From assembly GCA_036850595.1 (NCBI GenBank), contig CM072156.1, positions 7,309,441 to 7,373,440 on the forward strand: a DNA stretch of 64,000 nucleotides. The letters run 5' to 3'. Under the pieces are notes generated by a model. The model did not search any database, was not told where the DNA came from, and saw nothing but the letters and a program-made list of their open reading frames with translations. How positions within the stretch are numbered: position 1 is the stretch's first letter; the number at the start of each line of letters is the position of its first letter. The stretch comes from Rhyacichthys aspro (lineage: Eukaryota > Chordata > Actinopteri > Gobiiformes > Rhyacichthyidae). The translations under genes were made by a program, and so were the position numbers. Positions 1-12,600 of the stretch are shown one piece after another.

Positions 1-139
1 CATCACCTTGACAGCTGTTTCTGTGACATTAATTCGTATTGCTTTAGGCTAAATCAAATTATATCTAATGTCATAAAAGCAGAATGAGCATGGTCAAACA
101 TTTTTCAACTATTTGCACAATTTGTGAGACCTTGTGTTT

Positions 140-560
140 GGAGCAGACTATCTACCGTATCCCGACGGTGGCAGCATACTGATGATGTCATAAACCCGCC
201 CCAGCCGCACTAGATCATGGCTGACATTTTCACGGCTGACGGGACTTTGAATGGTCCCAGCACCTCACATCAAGTAAGGGCTTCCATTACGGCTCTTGTA
301 ACTCATAACTCATTGCACTGTCTAGCACCTACTGGAGTAAAAAGTAGACTAAAGATAGAGGACAGCTGCCATTGGACACCATCGAGGAGAGGTGGATCGT
401 CTCCATTGAGGACGCTTTAGGGTTTCCAGGGTCGCTGAGTGAGTGATCAGTTGGTCTCGTGGTGATAATCACAAGGCGCGGCGGTTGATTTATCGCCTCG
501 TCGATGGCTACGGAAAACATCAGAGGAGCGATGCAGATGAACGCAGAGGTAACAAGATGA
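140..560. other. CpG-retaining block with a possible cryptic first exon
   Basis: This stretch keeps more CpG than its surroundings. On the + strand there is a GC box (CCCGCCCC, 195-202) 15 bases before an ATG at 217, which has A at -3 and G at +4. A 19-codon open stretch runs to a donor-like CAA|GTAAGG at 273/274. The opposite strand also has an open frame (329-682), with no recognisable homology. It could be an alternative first exon, a conserved non-coding element, or chance. I do not recognise the encoded peptide, which begins MADIFTADGT. Confidence 0.15.
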
Positions 561-1013
561 AAAACGATAAGAAGTGAAAAGAGGAGCATCTGTGATCGAT
601 AGAGGAGAGTGATGTCCATTTGGGTAATGGACAGAGCATCATAAGTGGACGGGGTCAGGAGCTGTTTCATTATCCACTCCATTCAGAACTGGTCGGCCCA
701 TGTGCAGCCTGGTGTACCACTTTTTCCAGAGTGAGCTCTCAAAATGGACGAGTACTAAATGTTAATGAAACACATTTAATCTGTAACTTGTTTTAAAGGA
801 GTTTTTGAGCCTTTTGACTTTGGCAGTTTACTGTTTGTTTCATCATTTGTAGTAAAATACATCCAAACAACTCTATATACAGAAAAGAGTCAATGAAAAC
901 TAACAAAAAATGGAAAAAAGTCTTATTTTTACTGAAGGTGTGTATCATTATGAATCTGTCTATCAGTTAAATATAAAGATGTCAAGTGCATCCTCAGACA
1001 AATGCTAATCGTG

Positions 1014-1037
1014 TATATATATATATATATATATATA
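1014..1037. repeat. (TA)12 microsatellite
   Basis: Twelve uninterrupted TA units in AT-rich intron, preceded by TG and followed by GAGG. Likely length-polymorphic. Confidence 0.95.
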
Positions 1038-2149
1038 GAGGCTCTCTGTCCAGAGCACTGTACAGACAGGTTGTGAGTCAGCTCCATTATCTCACCCATC
1101 AGCTCTTTTTTTTTCAATCTCAGCCATGTTAAGTGAATTAAAAGCGAAAGGCAAGAAGCTGATTAGACGGCTGGTGTGAGAAGCTGACACACCTTTTAAA
1201 CACAGCGTTTTCACCCCTGTTTATTGAATGTCTGCAAAATAATAATAGCAATGATACAGTTGATCTGCATGTCCGATTTAATTACTTTCCCTCAAACCCT
1301 ACATCTTCAGCACTATTCCCTTCTCTCTCACACTCTGGTGATGTGGGCATTTTAATCACGATAAAAGAAAAGTCTAAATGTGCGTGGAGCTGGCCATCTG
1401 ACTGGTTTCCTGTTTGATTAATAGCCTTCCCATTGATCACTACAGCTGTCAATCAACTTTCTTAGTTATTCTAAGACTTAATCTAATCTAATATTTCTTT
1501 CTATTGAAACCTCAACTCTGAGATTTTTGTCACACTCAGAAGAATACTCAGTGTCACTCCTACAAAGGACATATATGATATAAAGATAATAATAATCAGA
1601 TTAAGATTGAGACTGTTTACATGACTGACTTTTCCACCAATTTCACCAGAAAGAGCAGTTTGGTAATTGTCAGCAAAACATGATACAAATTGTATTTAAA
1701 GTGTGTAGAGATATCTTCTTCCTGTAAGTTTCAGTGTGTTATTGATAAGCCTTAAGCCTCTCATACACATAGAAGTTTAACCCAACGCCGCTACAAGAAC
1801 CAACAGCACTTTTCTGCACAATCATCATTGCACTTGTGTAAGTCTTGACGTTAATGACACTCTTTACACTCTAAGGAACAACAACTGTGAAATTTCAAGT
1901 GGCAGCATTAGTTATTCAGTTATTCCAAATATTCACTGCATCTGTCTACAATCAACAAGTAAACAAATAAAAATGTTCTTTTCCCATTTTCCTGAACGCA
2001 TTCAACTTTTTCAGTGTGTTAGCGCGTAGCTTAGGGTCCCGTGTCACCTCCTTGAAGCTCTGTGCAGTGTACCTCATCAGATCCACCTCGAGACAAAGCT
2101 TTGAAGTGGATGTGCATTGTGACTGTCTGCCAGGTGCTCTCTGTGACTG

Positions 2150-2357
2150 TCTCATTCGCCTTTTCTTCATTCATTCCCTCCTTTGTTCCCCCGGTGCATT
2201 CTTCTCAATTCGTCCTACTCAGATCTCTTTGGCTCTTCTTACCTTTTCTCTGTCTCCCTATTTGTCTTTCTATGCGTTACATCAAATCTCATATTCATCA
2301 ATTCTTCTTTTTCTTGCTTCTTTTCATCCCTTCTTTTTTTTTTTTTTTTTGCCTCAG
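2150..2357 (+). other. Long pyrimidine-rich tract ending in an acceptor-like site
   Basis: About 200 bases are dominated by C and T on the + strand and end in a run of about 19 T's followed by GCCTCAG at 2351-2357. This has the shape of a strong 3' splice site. The sequence after it (AGCTGAAAATGG...) stays open for only a short distance and has no recognisable product, so I treat it as a low-complexity tract with a potential cryptic acceptor. The many apparent open frames across it are compositional artefacts. Confidence 0.5.
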
Positions 2358-3839
2358 AGCTGAAAATGGATTCAAATGGATGAGGTCATGTGTTTCTGTC
2401 AACACTGTGATCATATAGCCGCTACTAGTCTCGCTAACAGCTGAGGATGTGCTTTCCCGATGGCAACGCTGTGTTTTGTAATCTCAGGAGAATCGCGGGC
2501 TCAAGAGAGAACTGAGAGATGAATTTGCAAGAATTAGGCGGCTCGTGAAAGAGGCGGGAGGTGAGATAAGCTGACATTAGAGCTTATAAACATTGGCGTG
2601 TAAAAACGACATTTTTGTGGTCGTAAATATTTGACATGTTGAAGAAAATCCCGAGCTGTGTGGTCACAAATCGACAGGGGTTGGCCAACCTTTCAACACG
2701 TGCTGAGACATGAGAGAGACTCTGTGAGAAGGTGTTGATTTGAAGCCCTTGAGCGCGGTTTAAGGACGTACATGCACAACTTTGATCTGCTCAGGGATTT
2801 CCCGTTAGCCCACGAGGAATGCACTTAATGGTTTTCAGCCACAGATAAAATCGCACTTATGTCACATACAGTATATGATGATAAAATGTTGGTAGCTATA
2901 GCACCGTTAGTGTATGTAGGTGCTCCATGAGCCAAAATGGAAGAGTCAGCTGTTAAATGGTGGAACATAAAGGAGACAAGAAGGTTACATTTGGCTGTTG
3001 TAGGGTGAAAATTTCAATATCCACATTTTTTGCAACCAATCAGAGAAATGAACGATCACATAATGACCATCCCATTTAAGATTCTCACCCCAAGATTTCC
3101 AGTGAAAATGTCAGTGAAGGGAAATTTCACGCAGACCAGAGGATTTTTGGATGAATTCAATGGCCAGGCTAATCCACGTTATGTTTTCAACTTTTCCAAA
3201 TGAAAATGGTATTGAATTCATTCCATAAACAGGTCTAAAAATGCAGACATATTTTGCATTGCAGTTTCATGGAAGTTTAGGCCCAATATGTTCAATCTTG
3301 TTTGATTATCAAGACAACTGTGCTGAGCATCTCAAATGAAGAGCTGTACAGAGTGGCTCAGCTGTGCATTACTGCTTATATATTACTGCTGCTGCTTCCT
3401 CTTATCCATTCCCAGATAAAGTGTACCCTGACAAACCTTTCGTGTGGAAGTTATGCACTCCATATGCCAATAATAAGAGAGTGCTGTGCTGTCTTCTTTC
3501 ACCCCTGAATGGTTGAGTTAAAACTTGTGCCGCTGGAGTTAAGCTGTCGGGGACACACACAGACAAATAAACGGTCTTTAAAATCTGTCGCTATTGTTGC
3601 AATTGTCTCCGCTCTGTTTTGTCAGTCACAAGCTAACATTTACTTTAACAACCGCTCGTGAAAAACGTGACAGTTTGCTTCCAAGATGTTGGCTTATTTG
3701 TTCGCACCTTGGTGTGAGCTGTGAGTGAGAAGGAGTGAGATGGAGCCAGATTATGAATTGCGTGTAAATGGAGCCTGAGGGTGTTTAGACAGCCTAGTCT
3801 TTGTTAATGGTTTTCACACAACATGTGGCAAAGGTTGGT

Positions 3840-4340
3840 GATATTAGTAAGAGGCTGGACGTCGATGTCACCTCGGGGTTGTTGTAGAGCTGCCCCGGGC
3901 TACTTTTGATTACACAGGTAGAGCGAGAGGTAGTGTTGACGAGGTGCATCTGCTTTTGAATGCCCCCCTTTTTGCCGCTCTAAACACCTAGTCTTTCTGT
4001 CTGGACCCTAATAAATAGCAGGGTGTGTGGTGCCTGCAAGCTGTCATTAGGAAACCATTAGGAGCATGCAGAGGGAAGGACCGAACCGAACGGAACAGAA
4101 GCGGAAACGCAGCTGAGATCTGCGATAAAGCTCGCCATATCCTGTGCTTCTTCTCATCCTCCTCCATCCTTCATTCATCTCCCCGCCCTGTGGCAGTGTA
4201 CAGTCACCACCGCCTTCATCTCCACCTCCCTCAGACTACCCCGGGCCTGAGCGCCGCTGTCAGACTGAAAGATGTACGGGGAGGAGGGGCGGCAGGTGAC
4301 TGGAGGGGAGGGAAGTGCAGACAGAGCAGGCTCCAAATCT
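3840..4340. promoter_or_regulatory. Possible conserved non-coding block, GC-richer
   Basis: This segment is GC-richer and CpG-retaining compared with flanking intron. It includes clusters such as GGACGTCGATGTCACCTCGG near 3858 and GCCCCGGGC near 3891. An open frame from 4025 runs for 134 codons, but it looks like a low-complexity read-through (HHRLHLHLP) and resembles no protein I know. Regulatory function is inference only. Confidence 0.18.
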
Positions 4341-4439
4341 GCCACAGCAAAGAAATGGATACTGCTAAACGAGAGAATACAATATTTTCACACGACATAT
4401 ACAATCAAAACAATGCAGAATCAAACTAAAACCTTTAAA

Positions 4440-7400
4440 CACAAAAAAACTATCCCACTAAGCTAACAAACAAAGCAAAATATAGTTTACCTGTTGCTAC
4501 TTTTTAACTGTTCCACCATTGTTTGAACCACACACGGTCTATTTTTCAGTTCTCACTTCTGATTGGATAAACGGGGATGGGATACTACTGGAAAATGTAT
4601 TCGCTCTTTGTTGCAAAGCAGAAGAAGAGGACCATCTATCTTTCTGACTCAACACTGAATAATGGTGTCATCTGTTTTAATATAGAGCTACTGTTTGTAA
4701 CCTTTGCATCTTGAAACATAAATCACTTACTTCTCCTTTAATTCAGGTGACATGAAACAGTCACATTTTGGTTTCAGTATTAATTATGAATACTATTTAT
4801 TATTTTAAACCAGCGGAGGTTCATGTCTAAATACAACCATTTTGTATTTGTTTCATAAATTTGTAAATATCTACAACATTGATGTGCTTTAGATTTGTAT
4901 TAAATGTGTCCATATTTTGAGGAGCATTATCCACAGTACATTTGAATAGCAGCTACTTGGTGGCAAAGAAGAAAAAATCTGGTTGGTAAAGGAAAGTAAA
5001 AGTAACTTGGTGGCTTTTGATTTCACAATTGCCCCCTTGTGCCATACACAAAGAACAGAAAATCAATAATCCTGACTTCCTCCTTCTCCTCTCCAAGTTT
5101 ACTTTCATCTCTGTGCATCAAACCCTTTAATATCCATTTCTACTTGTATTCTTTCCATTCGCCATCTTCCTCTATCTTGTAACAGGACGGTAAACAGACG
5201 CCTTGAATCGGAGTCAAACAGAAACAGGGAGACAAGAGAGAGGCAAAGCAGAGAGAGGAGTAAATAAAAGCTTGTGAATAGCTGCTCGGAGCGTGGACAC
5301 ATGGTCTCCTAGCAACCGGGAGCTAGCAATGCGTTTCGTCTCTTGTTTGATTTCCTTTACAAGACCGAAAAGGGAAAATACACTTTGATTAGAAAAGGGG
5401 TACGGTGTTTTTGTGTCTCTGAGGAGAAGTAATAGGACAACAAGAGGGAATTGGAGTGATTCCTGGACGGATCTGAATGATGATGGGACAGAAGAGGTTG
5501 TAAACTAAAAAGGGACCGAAACCAGGCCATGAGGACACACCCTGTTATGAGAGAGGAGTTGGACCTGTCTAGGGATGATGTGAGAGCTGAGGCAGGGCAA
5601 AGGAATGCAGGCCAAAGACTTGAGCAAGAAGGACATTTTGGAAAGAAGCGTTGATGGGACGGTCCTGTATGCCACACCGTGTTCTGTAATATAAGCCTTA
5701 TAAACACTTAGAGAAACTGGGATCTCCTGAGGAATGTATGTAATGTTGTAAGACATGAATAACAATACAAGACGCATTTGGCTGTGATTATGAGAAGATT
5801 ATACAGAAAAAATAAATAGTAATGTGAGATAATCTCTATTCAAACAAATGCACTCCATCTGTATTTTCGACAGTAAACAATTAAATTCCTTCAATTAAAA
5901 ACTAAACCATTAAAGGAGTCTAATATATGTATATATAAATAGGTTTATATATTATAACCTTACCTCAAAACTTTAAATTCCTGAACTTAGCCTCCCCAGG
6001 AATCAAATCTAAACTTGTGAGTAACATAGGTATTTAATGTAAATGTTCAAGTATTTACTATCTACTCTCAAATAAAGGCAAAAAAGCAAAAACACATGTA
6101 GCTTCTTCCTTTCTCTAGCCTCAACCAAAAACCTTCAAAATTCTCTGGTGCAAAAGTCAGGCTTTATGCCCCATCCACTGCCCAAACAACTCTCTACATA
6201 ATTGTGCTTTTGGATGAAACTGCTCTATCATAAATATCATATTTTAATGTACATTTGTTGAAACTGGTTGAGGAATACGCACCACAACCTTGGTGGGCCA
6301 TGACGGCAGACTGTCTTGGGCGGGACTGAAGAAGGAAGTACACAGACAAGATGAGACAATGCCAGTGTGGCCTTTTGCCCTCTTTGTTTGATTCACAACT
6401 GTTTCATATATCAGTCATTTTCCAAATGTAAAGTGTAACCGTATCTTTCTCTTGCTTCGGCATGACTCTCCGGGAAGTTATGAACAATTCCCCCTGTATG
6501 TTTTTACTTTCTTTGTGCAGCTGGTTATCATATTTGCTTCCTTGTTTGACACACTGTGGTTTTGACAAAGATTTGTTTTAGTTGTAATTCTACAGTGCAG
6601 TGTATACATGCAAGTGTTAGCCTTTGGTTCAATAGAGCTAGGTTTGTCTTCAGTACAAACTGTGTGTGAGGGAACTCATCTGGGACTCTGTGAGCTCCGA
6701 GATCAGAGGAACACCATCTGTGTATATGAGTAAGCTTATGTGGAATCACTCGGTGTGTGTTTAAGTATTCATCTCCACAAGCACAAGGGAACATTGTAGA
6801 TAGGCTGTTTCCGGAAAGAACAATAGATAATAGGATGAGTACTATCAAGTAAACAGTGGTTAATAAACATTTCTTTCTCTTGGATGGAGTTTGCAGTTAC
6901 TTTGCAAATAATAGATATTCAGTATTATACTTGATGGAAGAATAGACCCACAGTTTGTTCTTAAGGATGGGAGTTGGAACAGGCAGGAAGAAGAAGGAAG
7001 GCCATCAAAGCCACAGAGATTAGATCATATCTCCAAATTGACTTGATGGTGCCACCCTTGACTTAAGATAATTAACATGTACCTTCAGACAAGCAGAAGG
7101 CAAGAGTGACTTGGCAGCAGCGTCTGAGAAGTAAACAGTCACTTTATAGCTGGAAATAACTGCTTTGTGTTTGATTGAGAGCCACTTGTCGACAAAGTGC
7201 ACATAATTATTACAAACAATGATGGCCCTGCTCGTTTCATACTTGTGGTAAGAGACGAGACATATCTGTGGGTTATTAAGAATTTCATATACACTGTACT
7301 GTTGTTGTCTATTGTAATGGTATTATTTCATTTTGTTGAGTTTTGCTTCACCTGGTGTTATTTCATAAGAGAATGACTTGATGTTTTATTTTTATGTTAC

Positions 7401-8990
7401 ACTTTGCAAACAATCAGAAATAAATGCCTCATGTCTTAAAAGGATGAATCAGTGTAAAGAGTGGTGTTAAGACCAAGTCCTGTCTAAAAGCAGAGAGTTT
7501 TAAAACCGAGTCAAGCCCAAAACCAGTGTATGAAATAGTTTAACAGCCAAAAGCCAAATCTTATTTTGATAAATTGCACGTTGCACGTCTTGCCTCCCGA
7601 CTGCTTTATAATGAATGTATTCCTTTTACTCTCCACTGTTTATTAAACTTTTTGGGACAGACATTGCTGTGGTCATTTGTGTCATGTTTAGGCACCAAGA
7701 GCTAATTTACACCTTTGATTAAAATAATAATAGTGCTTTGTTGTCGTTTAAGTGGAAAGGAGGGGAATGAGAGCATGACGATGAGCTCAAATACATTCCT
7801 GTGTAAAAACCAGCTTGCTTGCCAGCCCTTGTTCTTGTTTACTGTAAACACCCTTTTGCCGATCACCTCAGCGCTCAGTTCCTTTCAGTGCTGTGACTTG
7901 AATCCAGCGCCTTGCCTCAGGCTCACTTCAGACTCACTGCACACTTGTAGAAACACTTGTCATTGCATGCACACTGCTCTTTCCTGCCATTTGACAAACA
8001 TCACAACCTCCTAGAAGAATTCATTTTAGAAATAATACCTGCGCAGGCCATGATCAGGTGATTTTTGAAATCCTACCTGAAACGAGGAATGAGGTTCAGA
8101 GTTGATAGGGTTTGGTGCAGCACAATCGCTGGCAGCTGTGAGTGAACTAGTCCCAGCCCTGGGGACATAACCGTCTCCACCCGCACTTCCACCATCAATC
8201 TGACTCTTTAGATCATTTTTCAAGATCTTTCCAGAACTATTAGTCAGTGTATTAACTTGACACTAGAGGAATTGAAATGATTGCCTTACTCTGAGGCTTA
8301 TTAGAGGAAGATGAGGGTGACTCCAAATAGAACTGCACTAATTCAAATTTGTACTTGTCGAAGAAACACACCTACAAAATGAAGTGGTGTTAGTGGAACA
8401 TGTGCGGCTTAGTCAGACTGGAGCTGGATAATAAGACTGCTCCTTCTTTGGGCTGAAATCTGAAAATGAATAGAGTTTGGACGGCCTTCTCTGCACTATC
8501 ACCACTTCCACCAGTGGCCACTTGTGGAACTGCAGACATGTGAAAGGTGATGCTTGGTATCCAGCTGAAAGGCAACTACAGCTTCCAAATTGGTCACATA
8601 TTTGACTTTCTGTTGTATTTTTCATAACATGCCCATGTTTTTTTTAACCTTTAATGGTAGTAGTTTCTCTGCACTTATCAGTTTTCCTTTCTTTTGGTCA
8701 GAACTGATGTGTTAGGGTTCAATACAACCTGGAAACCAAAAAACATTTGAGATGTTTTTGTCAATGCTAAACTTTTATTGAAAATTTTCTGTACAGTAGC
8801 AATGACTTATCATACAATCATAGATCTGAAGGTCATAGGCCAAATGTAGCAGAGCTTATGAGTTTGACTGAGCTCAATGAATTGTCTTCCTCTTGTGCAT
8901 GACCATAGTCCAGTTAAAGAGCTTATAAGATCACAAACGTAGCTCGACTGAAGATACCAGGATTCAAAACTGCATAGATCCCTAAATATT
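4440..8990. other. Featureless AT-rich intron
   Basis: I see no exon, RNA gene, sizeable simple repeat or convincing mobile element here. Open frames on both strands (for example 5357-5707 and 6528-6848) are short, low in CpG and lack homology or plausible splice boundaries. Confidence 0.6.
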
Positions 8991-8999
8991 CACGTGTCT

Positions 9000-9420
9000 T
9001 CTACTTGGACCTCCCATTTGGCGCAGTGTATTTGGATATTTGGGATGGTGTGCTGAGCTCAACAGTCAGACAGTTGCCTGTCAGGCAGAGAGAGCGCCCG
9101 AGGCCACAGAGAAGAAGGGCTGCATTGTTTGACCAGGTGTGTTTAACTGGAAGTGTGTGAGGCAGTAGACAGTAGAGACAACTACGAGTGTGGCGGATCC
9201 CTCTGCTCTCCAGGCATCAAGATGCTTCTGGAGCCGGAGCGATGATAAGCTGTGATGGATCGGCGCGAGGCTGGGGGCCGCTCGGGGCCCATCTCACCAC
9301 AGCTGAGTGAAAACAGCCTACGGCGCTGAGTAGACACAGGCAGGATGCAGAGAGGACACCAGGGCATTTGTTTATTTATTTGCTCCCATACGCCGTATTC
9401 TCTGCAATGCTACAGTGAGT
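9000..9420. promoter_or_regulatory. Possible conserved non-coding block
   Basis: A GC-richer stretch with retained CpGs (GAGAGCGCCCGAGG near 9088, GGATCGGCGCGAGGC near 9257) lies inside AT-rich intron. A small minus-strand open frame (9182-9367) has no recognisable product. Constraint is inferred only from composition. Confidence 0.18.
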
Positions 9421-9575
9421 CAGCTCAGTGAGGCTTAAGGTGAATGCTCCGTTGGCTGAAGACATCGAGAGCACAGACTTTTTGGGCCTGTAGAAGTTTA
9501 TGGACAATTTTCGACCATTTATGTTCTTCTAAATAAGTAATATTGTCTACGAGGCTCTGTCCACACTAATAGAGA

Positions 9576-9606
9576 AGATCTGCAAAAGATCTGCAAAAGA
9601 TCTGCT
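9576..9606. repeat. 11-bp tandem repeat, nearly 3 copies
   Basis: The unit AGATCTGCAAA is repeated at 9576 and 9587, with a partial third copy at 9598. The units are identical, so the duplication is recent or under active slippage. Confidence 0.9.
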
Positions 9607-9699
9607 CAACATGCACCTGTAAATAATCACTCACAGTAAAAATCTATTCAGTCAGATTTTTAATTCAGCAATATGGAGATGCTATATTTACTGGGTCTC

Positions 9700-12600
9700 T
9701 CATTGAAGAAAACATAAGCGAGAGTTACACTTTTTTATAACATTTTTTCCTTACTTTGCAACAGTGGAAAGCTGCTTTGCAAAAAACGGTTTAAAGTGTA
9801 TTTTCAAAATGTTCCTTTTAAACTTTGAGCTGACATTTGCTAAGACTTCGCATTGTTCACTTGACACACTGTGAGTCAGAGTTGGTTTTCTGCATAATCA
9901 AGTTATTTTTGTTTCCACATCTTTTCAGTTGAGTTGAGAAAGCTTTGTTTAATGTTTAATTAATGTTGAGATACAAGCATTTGTTCGAATGAGGCAAATG
10001 CTAAATACATAGACAATAGTTTTTTGTGTTTTTAATGACTGCACATTCTTGCATTAAGGGCATTCAACTAAAATAGTATTGTATTGACAACTGCATGTCC
10101 CTGCAGGGCTACCATAGCTGCACATGCTCTTAAAATGTGGACTGGGAGGTGTGGAATTGCAGTCTGCACTTTAGCCACCTGATGTCTCCAAAAATACCAA
10201 AATCTACACATCACACTTTAAGTGGTTTGCAAGGATATCACAACATTTGCGAAGAGTGCGATAATTGAGAGAAAAGACCACAAACTCAAACATTTATATG
10301 AGTCTAGCAGTTACAATTAGTTTTGCAATATTTTGGACAAAATCTCTATCCATTTTAACTGGCAGGTTTTGTAAAGCATGGATGATGAAGTAGGTGACAG
10401 GCTGGTGCTAGTCGAGCGTGTGTTTCCTTGGCAGCGCTCACAACAGTTTGTTTTTCACCTCCACACGTTCACACATTAGCTCTAATCTGTAGTGCCAGGT
10501 TTTTTTTTTGTTTTTCATCCTTCTTTTGTGTGTCCCTGAAAGACAGCAAGTCCTCGAATGCCCACAAAACTTGAGAAATTGTAACAATGCCATCTCATTA
10601 TCAAACGTCCTTCTGTTTGTTTACACCATATGGAGAGTCCAGAGTCAGAAGGGTAGAGAAAGAAGGTTTGGACTCATTTTACATCCTGAACAGCTTTGAC
10701 CTTCTCACTGGAATGCATTTGAAATCTTTGGCCTGAAGTTCACTAAGAACACATTTGCAAAAAGAGAAAAGACCAGACACTAATGCATGGACCCCTGAAA
10801 GCTTTCAGGGAACAAAGGTCAAACGCTTAGTGCATTTGAAAGGAGATTTTAACATCTTAGCATTTTTGCATTTGTCTGGTAACTAAACAAATGGCCATGG
10901 CTTTTATCACTCAAAAGGCAAAGCATGTTTTTTTTTTTTTTTTCATATTCAAGCCATTATCCAAATCAATTAAGGATGAGATGAAGAATGTTTAAATGTT
11001 TCAATGAAAACATATTCTTTGCCTTGAGTCGTGTCTGACAATCTTTCACATTTATCATAACGTAGCAAACTGCTTTAATACAGTTGTCAGTGGGCTCTGG
11101 ATAAATCTAAAGACTATCAGCCAAGGCCTAATATTCTATGTCAAACAACAACCTTTTTCTATTCCAGCAACTACCAAATTCTCATCATTCCTTTCACATC
11201 ATCTTTATGCGTTTGTTTCCAGTATTGATTTTGTGTCAACAAACCTTGGGAGTGAAATGGTTTTTGGCAGCTCTCAGAGAACAAGAAAATATACTTAATT
11301 CATCTCTTGCTCAGGTTTATGCATTATGGAATATTCATTTGAGCTACAGTCCAATAATGTATAATATTGAGTGAAAAATAAGGAGTGTATAAATCTTGGT
11401 TATTAATTAAACCATAAATGCTTAGTACATTCAAATATTCTATCCTAATATAGTAATAGTAATAGCTAAAATCCTACTTAGTCAAAAACAGAACAGGGTT
11501 TACTTGTATTTCATCTCGCTATTTGGCTAATGTCTAGTAACATAACATTACATATCATTACATAATTATTGGAATACCTTTGGTTAGCACGCAAAAAGAG
11601 TAGCTACTATGAAACTCTGTTAATGGTATGAATGAAATAATCCATTTTAAAGCTGTTATAATTGTGTCCTCTGGTATTATTATGACATATAACATTTCTT
11701 TGATCACACTTCCACTCCCGTCTATAGCAGGTGCTCCTCCTCTCGGCCCACAGCCAGAACATTAGTCCATTCCCTCAGGACTCAACACAACATACTGAAT
11801 TCACTCAGGACTAACAATTAAACTATCAACTCTGACAGCACTGTTTATATATTTATATATGTCTGGGCACACTGCTTTCATTGCATTCATCATTCTCCTG
11901 TGAATTGAAGCCAGTGATGCCCATCACATATACCTCCCTCTGTCGTTACCTTCAGAGATATTACATTCTACAGTGGGATCAAGGGCTTTATCCAGGCCCC
12001 CAATAAAGTGAGGCTTCTTCAGAATAATTTGGACCTGGTTTGAATCAGATTAGTCCTTGTACATTTAGTCCAGCTTCCTTCAGTGTGGATGACTGTAACC
12101 TTTTTTTCTACCTTGCACGTCAGCACTGAGTGCAGATATACTGGTTTTACTGGTTGTATCAGGACATCATTACATTTTATAAACCACATAATAAAAATTT
12201 ATCACTTTAAAACACAAAACAGTTACACACTGTAATTATACACATATGTTGCTCTTTAAAATGGTTTTATTGTTCAATTCACTTGTGACCTGAGCCACTT
12301 TTAGCGTTACTGTAAATGCAGTAATATGGATGCAAATATGTGTCATTAGACTTTTTACACACACTTTTATTTACCTATGGAAATGTCAAAAACATGGAAA
12401 TTGTGAAACGTTTTTAGTATAAAGCACATGCAAATTTATTTTTATTTTTAATTTTTATAATGATCATTCAGATATAAAATCTCTGTGTTGAAGTCTAAAT
12501 TGGCAGCTCAGGTTTTCTTCCACATGAGAGTGCTTATAAGTGACTCTAAACCTATGTGTAGCTAATGAAGTGTAATTTCATTAAGAAGGCACTTATGTGG

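Noticed and set aside
329..682. Minus-strand 117-codon frame with hydrophobic stretches
   Set aside because: Considered as a receptor-like membrane segment, but no motif of a known family is present and no splice sites fit.
2016..2418. Overlapping frames rich in Phe, Leu and Ser, resembling membrane proteins
   Set aside because: They arise from translating a pyrimidine-rich tract in three frames; no start context, splice structure or homology.
4560..4620. GATACTACTGGAAAATG, considered for the YWN motif of efna5 exon 1
   Set aside because: Surrounding codons do not encode a signal peptide or the expected neighbouring residues, and no donor follows.
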